From: Oscillospiraceae bacterium
GTDB taxonomy: Bacteria > Bacillota > Clostridia > Oscillospirales > Ruminococcaceae
Assembly: GCA_017473015.1 (NCBI GenBank)
Contig: JAFUNP010000023.1
Span: 45,321 to 109,320, forward strand
Direction of reading: 5' to 3'
Length of the DNA: 64,000 bases
Shown: positions 44,470 through 53,453 of the stretch, piece by piece
Layout: each line of letters opens with the position of its first letter
Numbering within the stretch: position 1 is the stretch's first letter
Notes under the pieces: generated by a model
What the model was told of the DNA's origin: nothing
Databases searched by the model: none
The model's input: only the letters and a program-made list of their open reading frames with translations
Translations under genes and position numbers: made by a program

Positions 44470-44484
44470 CAGGAGATATACATT

Positions 44485-45504
44485 ATGACAATTATTGTTA
44501 CAGGCGGTGCCGGCTTTATCGGTTCCAACTTTGTGTTCCATATGCTGAACAAATATCCTGACTACAGAATCATCTGTCTGGATAAACTGACCTACGCAGG
44601 CAACCTTTCCACACTGGCACCTGTTATGGACAACTCTAATTTCCGCTTTGTAAAAGCTGACATCTGCGACAGAGAAGCTGTTTACAAACTGTTTGAAGAA
44701 GAAAAACCGGATATTGTGGTTAACTTCGCCGCAGAAAGCCATGTTGACCGCTCTATCGAAAACCCAGGCATCTTCCTGAAAACAAACATCGAAGGTACAG
44801 CTGTGCTGATGGACGCCTGCCGCAAATACGGCATCCAGCGCTACCATCAGGTTTCCACAGACGAAGTTTACGGCGACCTGCCGCTGGACAGACCTGACCT
44901 GTTCTTCACAGAAGAAACACCTATCCACACTTCTTCCCCATACTCATCATCAAAGGCCGGCGCTGACCTGCTGGTTATGGCATACCACAGAACATACGGT
45001 CTGCCTGTTACCATCAGCCGCTGTTCCAACAACTACGGCCCATATCACTTCCCAGAAAAGCTGATTCCTCTGATGATTGCCAACGCTTTGGCAGACAAAC
45101 CTCTGCCTGTATACGGCGAAGGCATCAATGTGCGCGACTGGCTGTATGTTGAAGACCACTGCAAAGCCATCGACCTGATTATTCACAAAGGCCGTGTGGG
45201 CGAAGTGTACAACATCGGCGGCCACAACGAAATGCGCAACATCGATATCGTTAAGATTATCTGCAAGGAACTGAATAAACCTGAAAGCCTGATTACATAC
45301 GTAACAGACAGAAAAGGCCACGATATGCGCTATGCCATCGACCCTACAAAGATTCACACAGAACTGGGCTGGCTGCCGGAAACAAAATTTGCTGACGGCA
45401 TCAAAAAGACAATCCAGTGGTATCTGGACAACCGCGAATGGTGGGAAGAAATCATCAGCGGCGAATACCAGAACTACTACGAAAAAATGTACGGCAACAG
45501 ATAA
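44485..45504 (+). CDS. rfbB: dTDP-glucose 4,6-dehydratase
   Basis: RfbB converts dTDP-glucose to dTDP-4-keto-6-deoxyglucose with NAD. The 339-residue protein has VTGGAGFIGSNFVFH, NFAAESHVDRSIE, STDEVYGDL, the YxxxK in SPYSSSKAGAD, and RCSNNYGPYHFPEKLIPL, all typical. AGGAGATATACATT precedes the ATG. It is the last gene of the operon, with a terminator 40 bases later. Confidence 0.96.
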   Translation: MTIIVTGGAGFIGSNFVFHMLNKYPDYRIICLDKLTYAGNLSTLAPVMDNSNFRFVKADICDREAVYKLFEEEKPDIVVNFAAESHVDRSIENPGIFLKTNIEGTAVLMDACRKYGIQRYHQVSTDEVYGDLPLDRPDLFFTEETPIHTSSPYSSSKAGADLLVMAYHRTYGLPVTISRCSNNYGPYHFPEKLIPLMIANALADKPLPVYGEGINVRDWLYVEDHCKAIDLIIHKGRVGEVYNIGGHNEMRNIDIVKIICKELNKPESLITYVTDRKGHDMRYAIDPTKIHTELGWLPETKFADGIKKTIQWYLDNREWWEEIISGEYQNYYEKMYGNR

Positions 45505-45544
45505 GCTGTGCGGTGAAATATAATTAAATATATTCAGACAAAAT

Positions 45545-45573
45545 AAAAGCTGCGGTTTAACCGCAGCTTTTTT
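45545..45573 (+). terminator. Terminator of the rfb operon
   Basis: AAAAGCTGCGG/CCGCAGCTTTTTT with a TTTAA loop. Confidence 0.9.
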
Positions 45574-45746
45574 ATGTTATCCGGTACACTTGCAGGGGAC
45601 GGGTTTCCCGTCCCGTGGCGGTTTGAATAAATAATCCCTCAGGCCTCGCCACACTCAGCCACCTCCCCTGCAGAGGAGCCTTTCATGTGCAAATGCAAGC
45701 AAGCCAAGACGATGCCCCGACATCCCGTTTTAATTGCTGTCTACGA

Positions 45747-45794
45747 CGGCAAAGATTTCTGCTCGCCGCCAAGAGCCTCGCTTTCGCTCGGTTG
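45747..45794. repeat. 48-base intergenic repeat, copy B (inverted relative to 40426)
   Basis: Reverse complement of the 40426-40473 sequence with one mismatch. It is embedded in repeat-rich non-coding DNA (45574-46040), which also contains GGGGACGGGTTTCCCGTCCC and pieces of the GTCATT family. Confidence 0.75.
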
Positions 45795-45911
45795 CGGCTC
45801 TGCACAACCTCTGCGGAGGTCGTCGACTCACTTCCTTCGCTCGAAATGACAGACCTTTAGTTTGTTCGCTGATTCGCGTAGAGGATGGTCCCGGACATCT
45901 CGGAATGATGC

Positions 45912-45967
45912 GCGTAGGGGCGATTCACGAATCGCCCATGGGACGTCGAGGTCGATGTCCCCTACGC
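45912..45967. repeat. Mini-element with GCGTAGGGG inverted ends, copy 2
   Basis: GCGTAGGGG at 45912-45920 and CCCCTACGC at 45959-45967 bracket a 56-bp unit whose arms fold individually (GGGCGATTC...GAATCGCCC and GGGACGTCG...CGATGTCCC). It has the same plan as 9341-9415 but different arm sequences. Confidence 0.65.
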
Positions 45968-46040
45968 GTATTAATCCTGATTATTCACAAGCATCGCAGG
46001 GGGGAGCTGTCCCCTGTAAAAAAACAACATAACAAAGTAG

Positions 46041-46069
46041 AAAGGCGGGGCCATACGGTCCCGCCTTTC
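46041..46069 (-). terminator. Hairpin after the hydrogenase operon
   Basis: AAAGGCGGG/CCCGCCTTT with one internal mismatch, 30 bases beyond the hydA stop on the minus strand. T-tract weak. Confidence 0.6.
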
Positions 46070-46098
46070 TGTGGAGCTAATAATATGAAATATTACTA

Positions 46099-47847
46099 TT
46101 AATATTTGATTGGTCTTGCAACATAAGATGTGTGCAGGATTTCGTGAGCTTTGTGGCTGCCTGGTTCGCCGAGGTATTCAGCATACAGAGCTTTCACTTC
46201 TTCGTTGTCATGGCTCTTTCTCAGAGTCATTCTTTCGTCCTGTGTGTACAGAGCGTTAGCGCGCAGAGCTTTCAGGTCAACAAAGTTTCTTACGCTTGCT
46301 GGCTGTGTTGGCTGACCGCCACCGTTGATACAGCCGCCTGGGCAAGCCATGATTTCCATAAAGTCGTACTGTGCTTCACCGTTGCGAACTTTTGTCAGAA
46401 CTTCTTTAGCGTTAGCCAGACCGGAAACAGCACATACTCTGATTGTTTTGCCAGCCAGAGTGTAAACAGCTTCTTTGATACCTTTGTCTGTGCCACGAAC
46501 TTCCATAAAGTCTGGTTTTTCCAGTTCTTTGCCTGTGAGAACTTCAGCAGCTGTACGCAGAGCAGCTTCCATAACACCGCCGGATGCACCGAAGATGTGG
46601 CCAGCGCCGGAGGCTTCGCCCATTACGCTGTCAAATTCTTCGTCTGGCAGAATGTCAAATTTGATACCTGCTTTTTCAATCATACGTGCGAATTCTCTTG
46701 TTGTGATTGCTACGTCAACATCTGGTACGCCTGCTGCAGACTGGTCTTCACGGCCTACTTCAAACTTTTTAGCAACACATGGCATTACTGCAACTACAAC
46801 GATGTCTTTTGGGTCCAGACCCATTTTCTGTGCGTAGTATGTTTTTGCTACTGCACCGAACATCTGCTGTGGAGATTTGCAGGAGGACAGGTTAGGAATA
46901 AATTCTGGGAAGTATGTTTCACAGTATTTTACCCAGCCTGGTGAACAGGAAGTAATCAGAGGCAGTGTGCCGCCTTCTTCTACTCTGTGCAGGAATTCTG
47001 TAGCTTCTTCCATGATTGTCAGGTCAGCTGCAAAGTCTGTATCGAATACTTTGTCAAAGCCCAGACGACGTGCAGCAGCAACCATTTTGCCCTGTACGTT
47101 TGTGCCTACAGGCATGTTGAAGCATTCGCCCAGTGTAGCACGGATGGAAGGAGCTGTCTGAACAACAACATGTTTTGTTGGGTCAGCAAGAGCAGCCCAT
47201 ACTTTATCTGTGTCGTCTTTTTCAGCGATAGCGCCTGTTGGGCAAACTACGATACACTGACCGCAGGATACACAAGCTGTAGCGTCCAGTGGCTGTTCAA
47301 ATGCGGAAGCGATATGTGTTTCGAAACCACGTTCGTTAGCGCCGATAACGCCGATACCCTGTGTAACGCCACATGCTGCTACGCAGCGACGGCAGAGGAT
47401 ACATTTTGTATTGTCACGGTACATGTGAGCAGCTGAGTTGTCCACAGCCCAGTCGATTGTTTCGCCGGCCCATTTTTTAGTATCTTTGATGCCGTAGTCT
47501 TTGGACAGTTTCTGCAGTTCGCAGTTACCGCTTCTTACACAGCCCAGGCAGTCCTGGTTGTGTGTGGAGAGAACCAGTTCCAGGTTCATTTTTCTTGCTT
47601 TCTGTACTTTTTCAGTGTTTGTAAACACTTCCATACCGTCAGCAACTGGGTATACGCAAGCTGTTACCAGACCGCGTGCGCCCTTTACTTCAACAACGCA
47701 GATACGGCAAGCGCCGATTTCGTTGATGTCTTTCAGGTAGCAGAGAGTTGGGATTTCAATACCTGCTTTGTGAGCAGCTTCGAGAATAGTAGAACCTGCA
47801 GGTACTTCAACTTCAATGCCGTTAATTTTAACTTTAACCATATCCAT
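46099..47847 (-). CDS. hydA: [FeFe]-hydrogenase catalytic subunit of the NAD(P)H/ferredoxin-linked complex
   Basis: HydA reduces protons to H2 at the H-cluster. In the 582-residue protein the N-terminal 2Fe-2S domain (CYLKDINEIGACRICVVEV in part) is followed by the His-Cys cluster HNQDCLGCVRSGNC and two 4Fe-4S clusters (CILCRRCVAAC, CVSCGQCIVVCPTGA). The three H-cluster motifs are all intact: TSCSPGW, MPCVAKKFE and ACPGGCINGGGQP. This is the M3-type layout of the HydABC/Hnd trimer that couples NADH and ferredoxin oxidation to H2. It is the last gene of a five-gene operon behind a Rex operator. Confidence 0.96.
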   Translation of the reverse strand: MDMVKVKINGIEVEVPAGSTILEAAHKAGIEIPTLCYLKDINEIGACRICVVEVKGARGLVTACVYPVADGMEVFTNTEKVQKARKMNLELVLSTHNQDCLGCVRSGNCELQKLSKDYGIKDTKKWAGETIDWAVDNSAAHMYRDNTKCILCRRCVAACGVTQGIGVIGANERGFETHIASAFEQPLDATACVSCGQCIVVCPTGAIAEKDDTDKVWAALADPTKHVVVQTAPSIRATLGECFNMPVGTNVQGKMVAAARRLGFDKVFDTDFAADLTIMEEATEFLHRVEEGGTLPLITSCSPGWVKYCETYFPEFIPNLSSCKSPQQMFGAVAKTYYAQKMGLDPKDIVVVAVMPCVAKKFEVGREDQSAAGVPDVDVAITTREFARMIEKAGIKFDILPDEEFDSVMGEASGAGHIFGASGGVMEAALRTAAEVLTGKELEKPDFMEVRGTDKGIKEAVYTLAGKTIRVCAVSGLANAKEVLTKVRNGEAQYDFMEIMACPGGCINGGGQPTQPASVRNFVDLKALRANALYTQDERMTLRKSHDNEEVKALYAEYLGEPGSHKAHEILHTSYVARPIKY

Positions 47848-47868
47848 AGTAGCTTTAATCCTCCTACA

Positions 47869-49656
47869 TTATTCTCTGATGATAGCGCCGAACTTACAGC
47901 CGTTCATACATGCGCCACACTTGATACATTTAGCTGGGTCGATAACGTGTGGATTTCTTACGTCGCCGCTGATAGCGCCAACAGGACATACACGTTTACA
48001 CAGAGTACAGCCTTTACATTTGTCAGCAATGATTTTGTATGTGAGCAGTTCTTTACATACGCCAGCTGGACATTTTTTGTCAACGATATGTGCTACATAT
48101 TCGTCACGGAAATGCTGCAGTGTGGAGAGAACAGGGTTAGGAGCAGACTGGCCAAGACCACATGCGGAGTTTTCTTTGATGTATTTTGCCAGTTCTTCGA
48201 TTCTGTCCAGGTCTTCCAGTTCGCCGTTGCCGGATGTGATTTTGTCCAGCAGTTCAAGCAGACGTTTTGTACCGATACGGCAAGGTGCACATTTACCACA
48301 GGATTCTTCAACTGTGAATTCCAGGAAGAATTTAGCGATGTCAACCATACATGTATCTTCGTCCATTACGATAAGACCGCCGGAACCCATCATGGAGCCC
48401 AGAGCGATAAGGCTGTCGTAATCCATTGGAGTGTCAATCAGGGAAGCTGGGATACAGCCGCCGGAAGGACCACCTGTCTGTGCAGCTTTGAATTTTTTAC
48501 CATTAGGGATACCGCCGCCGATATCTTCGATAACAGTTCTCAGAGTTGTACCCATTGGGATTTCAACCAGACCTGTGTTTTTGATTTTGCCGCCCAGAGC
48601 AAATACTTTTGTACCAGCAGATTTTTCTGTACCGATGGAACGGAACCAGTCAGCACCTTTGAGGATAATCTGTGGGATGTTTGCGTATGTTTCAACGTTG
48701 TTCAGGATTGTTGGTTTGCCGAACAGACCTTTCTGTGCTGGGAATGGAGGACGAGGACGTGGTTCACCACGGTTGCCTTCGATGGAGTTCATCAGAGCTG
48801 TTTCTTCACCACATACGAATGCGCCTGCACCCAGTTTGATTTCCAGGTCAAATTCAAAGTCTGTGCCGAAGATGTTTTTGCCCAGCAGGCCGTATTCTCT
48901 TGCGTCGTTGATAGCTTTCTGCAGACGCTGTACAGCGATTGGGTATTCAGCACGGATATATACATAACCCTGTGTAGCACCGATAGCGTAAGCAGCGATA
49001 GCCATAGCTTCGATTACAGCATGTGGGTCACCTTCCAGGATGGAACGGTCCATAAATGCGCCTGGGTCGCCTTCGTCAGCGTTACATGCTACATATTTCT
49101 GGTCAGCATGGTTCATTGCAGCCAGCTGCCATTTTCTGCCTGTTGGGAAGCCGCCGCCGCCACGACCGCGCAGACCGGAGTCAAGGATAGTCTGGCATAC
49201 TTCTGCTGGTGTCATTTCTGTCAGAACTTTACCCAGAGCAGCATAGCCGTCATAACCGATATATTCTTCAATATTGTCAGGGTCAACAACACCACAGTTT
49301 CTCAGAGCAACACGCATCTGGTGTCTGTAGAAATCTGTGTCGTTCAGGGATTTAACTGTGTCGCCCTGTACTGTTTCATCATAAAGCAGGCGTGTAACAA
49401 TACGGCCTTTGAGCAGATGTTCGTCAACGATTTCTTTAACATCTTCTTCTTTAACCATGCTGTAGAATGCGCCTTCTGGATATACAACAACGATTGGACC
49501 CAGAGCACAAAGACCAAAACAACCTGTTTTGATAACTTTTACTTCGTCGTGGAGGCCAACTGCTGCGATTTCTGCATTGAATGCATCAATAATTTTCTGT
49601 GAGCCTGAGGAGGTACAGCCTGTACCGCCACAAACCATAACGTGACTTCTAAACAT
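47869..49656 (-). CDS. hydB: Hydrogenase flavoprotein subunit (NuoF-like)
   Basis: The 595-residue protein has an N-terminal thioredoxin-like 2Fe-2S domain (VCGGTGCTSSGSQ ... GCFGLCALGP). The NuoF core has the FMN/NAD sites GRGGGGFPTGRKW and GEETALMNSIEGNRGEPRP, then an SLBB region and the ESCGKCAPCRIGTKR cluster. Two C-terminal 4Fe-4S clusters (CKGCTLCKRVCPVG, CIKCGACMNGCKFG) follow. It takes electrons from NADH and is the probable site of electron bifurcation. It lies 21 bases before hydA. Its codon bias creates a very long but meaningless frame on the other strand. Confidence 0.95.
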   Translation of the reverse strand: MFRSHVMVCGGTGCTSSGSQKIIDAFNAEIAAVGLHDEVKVIKTGCFGLCALGPIVVVYPEGAFYSMVKEEDVKEIVDEHLLKGRIVTRLLYDETVQGDTVKSLNDTDFYRHQMRVALRNCGVVDPDNIEEYIGYDGYAALGKVLTEMTPAEVCQTILDSGLRGRGGGGFPTGRKWQLAAMNHADQKYVACNADEGDPGAFMDRSILEGDPHAVIEAMAIAAYAIGATQGYVYIRAEYPIAVQRLQKAINDAREYGLLGKNIFGTDFEFDLEIKLGAGAFVCGEETALMNSIEGNRGEPRPRPPFPAQKGLFGKPTILNNVETYANIPQIILKGADWFRSIGTEKSAGTKVFALGGKIKNTGLVEIPMGTTLRTVIEDIGGGIPNGKKFKAAQTGGPSGGCIPASLIDTPMDYDSLIALGSMMGSGGLIVMDEDTCMVDIAKFFLEFTVEESCGKCAPCRIGTKRLLELLDKITSGNGELEDLDRIEELAKYIKENSACGLGQSAPNPVLSTLQHFRDEYVAHIVDKKCPAGVCKELLTYKIIADKCKGCTLCKRVCPVGAISGDVRNPHVIDPAKCIKCGACMNGCKFGAIIRE

Positions 49657-49672
49657 TCTTTACCTCTCCTTA

Positions 49673-50043
49673 TTATTCTGCTTTAAGAGCGCCGATTGTA
49701 AATTCTGTTACTGGTTTTTTGCCGATAACATGTTCGGATACAACTCTTTTTACTTTTTCAGCGTCCATTTTAACATATGTAGTTTTTGTGTCGCCTTCGA
49801 TGATTTCTACTACAGGTTCGTACTGGCAGATGCCGATACAGCCTGTCTGAGAAACAACAGCATGTGTAACGCCTCTTTCAGCCAGTTCTGTGCTGAATGC
49901 ATTCAGAACAGGACGTGCGCCTGCTGCGATACCGCATGTAGCCATACCTACCAGAATGCGCATTTTGCCTTCCATGCCATCACGAGTGTTTACATTGGCT
50001 TTCATTTTGTCTCTGATAGCCTGCAGTTCCCGTAAACTTTTCA
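49673..50043 (-). CDS. 2Fe-2S ferredoxin-like hydrogenase subunit (HndB-type)
   Basis: The 123-residue thioredoxin-like [2Fe-2S] protein has GMATCGIAAGARPVL and SQTGCIGICQYEPVVEI supplying four cysteines. It corresponds to the small HndB subunit of clostridial/Desulfovibrio NADP-type hydrogenases. I take the ATG at 50043, which lies 12 bases after AGGAG; a TTG three codons earlier would overlap the previous gene by 4 bases and is an alternative. It is in the operon between the ATPase gene and hydB. Confidence 0.88.
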
Positions 50044-50049
50044 TAAGTA

Positions 50050-50601
50050 TCAATAACTCCTTTTTAATATTTCAAATTGATTTTCTCTGATAAATTCTTT
50101 AATCCACTGTACAACTGACAGGTCTGACAAAGGCATACCCTCCATCACTTCTTTCAGCTGTCGGGTATCGCACACAAACTCACCGTCTTCACCGCGGACG
50201 GTGTAAACAAAATCTATGGCTTCGTTCATCTGTATAAGAATGGCCACAGTGTCCCAAACTTCACCCAAAGGGGTAAAATCTATGCTGGCGGTATCAAACA
50301 CGGCCTTCACGCTGGTACCAACGCCCACCTGTGATGTGATGGTAAAGTGGCCGCCGGTCTGCTCTGCTGCCTGTTTGAACAAAGGAATGCCCAGACCCAC
50401 CTTACGGGTGGTACGGGAGGTGAAAAACGGGTTTTCCACGCTGGCCAGGGTTTCCCGGTCCATGCCTTTGCCGTTGTCTGTGATGGTAAGAGCCATCATT
50501 CTGCCGCCGTCGTACACGTCCAGGCTGATTTCAATCAGACTGGCGCCGGCAACCACAGAGTTCTGTGCAATATCCAGAATGTTTAAAGAAAGTTCCTGCA
50601 T
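50050..50601 (-). CDS. Hydrogenase-operon GHKL ATPase (histidine-kinase-like ATP-binding protein)
   Basis: The 183-residue protein has only the GHKL ATP-binding fold: N-box LNILDIAQNSVVAGAS, G1 DNGKGMD, G2 GLGIPLFKQAAEQ. There is no dimerisation or phospho-acceptor domain, so it is not a classical sensor kinase. It lies between nuoE-like hydC and the ferredoxin gene, 3 bases from the former. Such ATPases recur in clostridial hydrogenase operons, and a role in regulating activity or expression is an inference. The C-terminal 60 residues are not recognised. Confidence 0.82.
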   Translation of the reverse strand: MQELSLNILDIAQNSVVAGASLIEISLDVYDGGRMMALTITDNGKGMDRETLASVENPFFTSRTTRKVGLGIPLFKQAAEQTGGHFTITSQVGVGTSVKAVFDTASIDFTPLGEVWDTVAILIQMNEAIDFVYTVRGEDGEFVCDTRQLKEVMEGMPLSDLSVVQWIKEFIRENQFEILKRSY

Positions 50602-50604
50602 AAA

Positions 50605-51105
50605 TTAGTCCTGATATTTAGCCAGAATAGCGTCCAGCTCGCTGCCGTCTTCTTTCAGACGACCGTAAACGTCTTCGTTAACTGTGAATACAGGTGCCAG
50701 ACCGCAAGCACCGATACAACGGGATGCTTCCAGAGAGAATTTACCGTCCAGCTGACAGTCGCCGCTCTGAATACCCAGTTTTTCTTCCAGTTTTTCCAGA
50801 ATTTTGCCGCTGCCTTTTACGTAGCATGCTGTACCCAGGCAAACAGCGATTTTGTATCTGCCTTTTGGTGACAGTGAGAACTGTGCGTAGAAAGTAGCGA
50901 TGCCGTAGATTTCTTCCAGGCTTCTGCCTGTGCCTTCAGCAACAATGCGCAGAACTTCTACCGGCAGGTAGCCGTAAACTTCCTGAGCAAACTGCAGTGC
51001 TGGCATTGCAGCGCCGGCTTTTTTGCCGTTTTCATCCAGCCATGCTCTCAGCTGTGCTTCCTGTTCAGGAGTGCCGCTGAAAGGCAATTTTGAAATTTTC
51101 TTCAT
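50605..51105 (-). CDS. hydC: Hydrogenase NuoE-like 2Fe-2S subunit
   Basis: The 166-residue NuoE family protein has a helical N-terminus (LPVEVLRIVAEGTGRSLEEI, YGIATFYAQF) and a thioredoxin-like 2Fe-2S domain with cysteines in CLGTACYVKG and RCIGACGLAP. It passes electrons between the flavoprotein and the rest of the complex. It is the first gene of the operon; an AGGAGG ribosome site and the Rex box lie directly upstream. Confidence 0.94.
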   Translation of the reverse strand: MKKISKLPFSGTPEQEAQLRAWLDENGKKAGAAMPALQFAQEVYGYLPVEVLRIVAEGTGRSLEEIYGIATFYAQFSLSPKGRYKIAVCLGTACYVKGSGKILEKLEEKLGIQSGDCQLDGKFSLEASRCIGACGLAPVFTVNEDVYGRLKEDGSELDAILAKYQD

Positions 51106-51122
51106 ATTATCCTCCTATTAAT

Positions 51123-51140
51123 TTGTTAATAAATTAACAA
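51123..51140. promoter_or_regulatory. Rex operator of the hydrogenase operon
   Basis: TTGTTAATAAATTAACAA is a perfect 18-bp palindrome matching the clostridial Rex consensus TTGTTAA-N4-TTAACAA. It lies 18 bases upstream of the hydC start, downstream of a TATAAT at 51171-51166 on the minus strand. High NADH/NAD+ should release Rex and turn the hydrogenase on. Confidence 0.93.
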
Positions 51141-51165
51141 AAAATTGCTGCATTATTACAGAATA

Positions 51166-51171
51166 ATTATA
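51166..51171 (-). promoter_or_regulatory. Probable -10 box of the hydrogenase operon
   Basis: TATAAT on the minus strand, 26 bases upstream of the Rex box. The -35 region is poor. A second TATAAT on the plus strand at 51311-51316 may serve the divergent DRTGG gene. The rest of the 395-base gap is A/T-rich and empty. Confidence 0.5.
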
Positions 51172-51500
51172 TCAAATAAATAATAAGTTATCTATAGTTT
51201 TTATTGGTAAAAAATAGCTTTTTTGTGCCAATTTAACATTTTCGACGGAATGACAAAAAAAGACATTAAAATATGTAAATTTTTTATATGTTATTTATAA
51301 AAAACTATGATATAATTAGTATGTATATAGCCACTTTATACAATATTTTATCGATAAAACCCATCAAAAAGCACAAATGACGCAGATTGTGGACCATTTA
51401 CACTGTGGCAGCATATATGCATATCAACCATTATTGGACTGTCATGCAGAGATACAATCCTGCATTTTACAATACATCCCACATTTACAGGAGAAAACAA

Positions 51501-51842
51501 ATGAAAATCAAAGACATTGCCCAGCTGCTCAACGCAGAAATCCTCACACCAGAAATCAGCACAGAAACAGAAGTACACACTGCCTGCGGCAGTGATATGA
51601 TGAGCGACGTACTGGCCTATGTAAAAGACCAGGCTGTACTGGTAACAGGTCTGAACAATCCGCAGGTTATCCGCACTGCAGATATGATGGATATGGTATG
51701 CGTGGTTTATGTACGCGGCAAAAAGCCGGATGAACTGTCACTGGAACTGGCCAGAGATTTTGGTATCTGTGTGCTGACAACTACTACACCTATGTTTGCA
51801 TGCTGCGGTATTCTCTATGAAAACGGACTGAGAGGTGCCTGA
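51501..51842 (+). CDS. DRTGG-domain protein 1
   Basis: The 113-residue protein matches the DRTGG domain family, small alpha/beta proteins also found in phosphotransacetylase and CBS-domain proteins and often near clostridial hydrogenases. It is a probable ligand-sensing module; no catalytic residues are evident. ATG at 51501 follows ACAGGAGAAAACAA; the upstream frame lacks a ribosome site. It overlaps the ATPase gene by one base (TGATG). It is similar along its length to the protein at 54716. Confidence 0.82.
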   Translation: MKIKDIAQLLNAEILTPEISTETEVHTACGSDMMSDVLAYVKDQAVLVTGLNNPQVIRTADMMDMVCVVYVRGKKPDELSLELARDFGICVLTTTTPMFACCGILYENGLRGA

Positions 51843-52264
51843 TGGAAGCCATTAAATTTGAATATACTGTTTCCGGTGATGATTTCACCAGTGCGGGGCA
51901 GGCATCTACTGACCTGAAGCGAAAGCTGAAGGTGATGGGTGTGGACTCAAAAAGCCTGCGCAATATAAACATTGCTCTGTATGAAGGGGAAATAAACCTG
52001 GCCATCCACGCCGGCGGCGGTGACATCACTGTGCTGGTTTACCCTGAAAAGGTGGAAATGTATCTGGACGATGAAGGCCCGGGTATCGAAAATATAGAAC
52101 TGGCACTGACCGAAGGTTACTCCGGTGCCAGTGACGCAGTGCGCAGTCTGGGCTTTGGCGCAGGCATGGGGCTGCCTAATATGAAAAAATACGCAGATGA
52201 ATTTTACATAGAAAGCGAAGTGGGCAAAGGCACCCACATAAAAATGGTAGTATATCTGCAGTAA
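51842..52264 (+). CDS. RsbW/RsbT-like ATP-binding protein
   Basis: The 140-residue stand-alone GHKL ATPase has N-box NIALYEGEINLAIHA, G1 DDEGPGIEN, G2 GFGAGMGLPNMKKY. This is the form of anti-sigma factor kinases and related switch proteins, but no sigma factor or STAS partner is adjacent. It is translationally coupled to DRTGG protein 1. Together with the hydrogenase-like protein downstream it is part of the set of hydrogenase-linked regulators. Confidence 0.87.
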   Translation: MEAIKFEYTVSGDDFTSAGQASTDLKRKLKVMGVDSKSLRNINIALYEGEINLAIHAGGGDITVLVYPEKVEMYLDDEGPGIENIELALTEGYSGASDAVRSLGFGAGMGLPNMKKYADEFYIESEVGKGTHIKMVVYLQ

Positions 52265-52297
52265 AGCGACAAATTGCAAAAATCCAAATATAGCATT

Positions 52298-53263
52298 ATG
52301 AAAAAAATATTTTCTGTTATTTTATCTGTCATTGTACTGTGCAGTCTGTTTTCAGGCTGCGCCGGAGGTGCTGTGCAGCAGAGTTCATCACAGCCTGAGT
52401 CAAAGGCCACACCGGCAGAAAGCCGGAAACAGCCAATAGAATGGAAAGACGAAACCGTTAAAAAAATGGTTTATGACTGTCTGATGAAAGATTACAGCGA
52501 GGATGTATACCCCAGTGAGCTGGAAAAGGTAACCTCGCTGTATATTCTGGCAGACAAAAGAATGAGCTTCAACGGCAGACCTTATGAGGACATAGAACCG
52601 GAAAAACCATACGAAATACGCTATTCCGGCACAATGAAAACCGATAATGGCTATGAGCATGTGACTGCCACTTTTACGGAAATGGTACCGCTGTGCCTGG
52701 ACGACCTTGAATATTTTACCAACCTGGAGGAGTTATATATCCATCTGGTTAATGTGGAAGATTTGTCCTTTGCCAGCCGGCTGCCACAGCTTAAAGCGCT
52801 GGGCATGGGCTGCTGTGACATAGATAATCTGAATGGCATAGAAGGTTGCAGCAATCTGCGTACCCTGTATATGCCATACAATAAAATCAGCGACATTTCC
52901 CCGCTGTCCGGGCTGAATCTGTGGGATTTGTTCCTGCAGCACAATAATATTTCTGATATTTCTCCGCTGGCTGATATGGAATCCATTCCTGACGAGCTGG
53001 TGCTGAGCTACAACAATATCACTGATATTTCCGCATTGAAAGGCGGCGCATTCAACTATCTGAACCTGCGCAACAATAATATATCTGACATTTCCCCTCT
53101 GGCAGAATGTAAAGGAATACCTATCCTTTCACTGACATACAACAATATTTCCGATGTAAGCCCACTGGAACATCTGCCAAAGGACTGCACCATTTATCTC
53201 CGCGGCAACCCGGTGGAAAACAAAGAAGTGCTGAAAGATTTCAGCAAGGTTTATATGGATTGA
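52298..53263 (+). CDS. Leucine-rich-repeat lipoprotein
   Basis: The 321-residue protein has a lipoprotein signal with lipobox LFSGC (Cys19). A Ser/Pro/Lys linker follows, then about seven leucine-rich repeats of the SDS22/internalin type (NNISDISPLADMESIPDELV, NNITDISALKGG, NNISDVSPLEHL). It is surface-attached and probably binds a protein or glycan. The ribosome site is weak. It is out of place between hydrogenase regulators and probably a later insertion; the next gene has its own A/T-rich promoter region. Confidence 0.85.
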   Translation: MKKIFSVILSVIVLCSLFSGCAGGAVQQSSSQPESKATPAESRKQPIEWKDETVKKMVYDCLMKDYSEDVYPSELEKVTSLYILADKRMSFNGRPYEDIEPEKPYEIRYSGTMKTDNGYEHVTATFTEMVPLCLDDLEYFTNLEELYIHLVNVEDLSFASRLPQLKALGMGCCDIDNLNGIEGCSNLRTLYMPYNKISDISPLSGLNLWDLFLQHNNISDISPLADMESIPDELVLSYNNITDISALKGGAFNYLNLRNNNISDISPLAECKGIPILSLTYNNISDVSPLEHLPKDCTIYLRGNPVENKEVLKDFSKVYMD

Positions 53264-53453
53264 AGTTCATAAAATATACCCTGCGGAATGGCTATGGCGG
53301 TTCAGCGGGCAAAATTTAAAAATTGATACGATATACTTTTATCTGTTCATATTATTTTTACATTATTTTTACATTTCTATTTTATAATTATATTGCTGCG
53401 ATATATAAAACCGCAGATTTGTGATAAATATTAAGCTGTTTTCAGGTGATTTT

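Noticed and set aside
47560..49602. A 680-codon open frame on the plus strand opposite hydB, and similar long frames opposite nifJ (18748-19890) and dnaK (12468-14057)
   Set aside because: They lie exactly opposite highly expressed genes with strong codon bias, have Cys/Phe-rich meaningless sequence, lack ribosome sites and show no family motifs.
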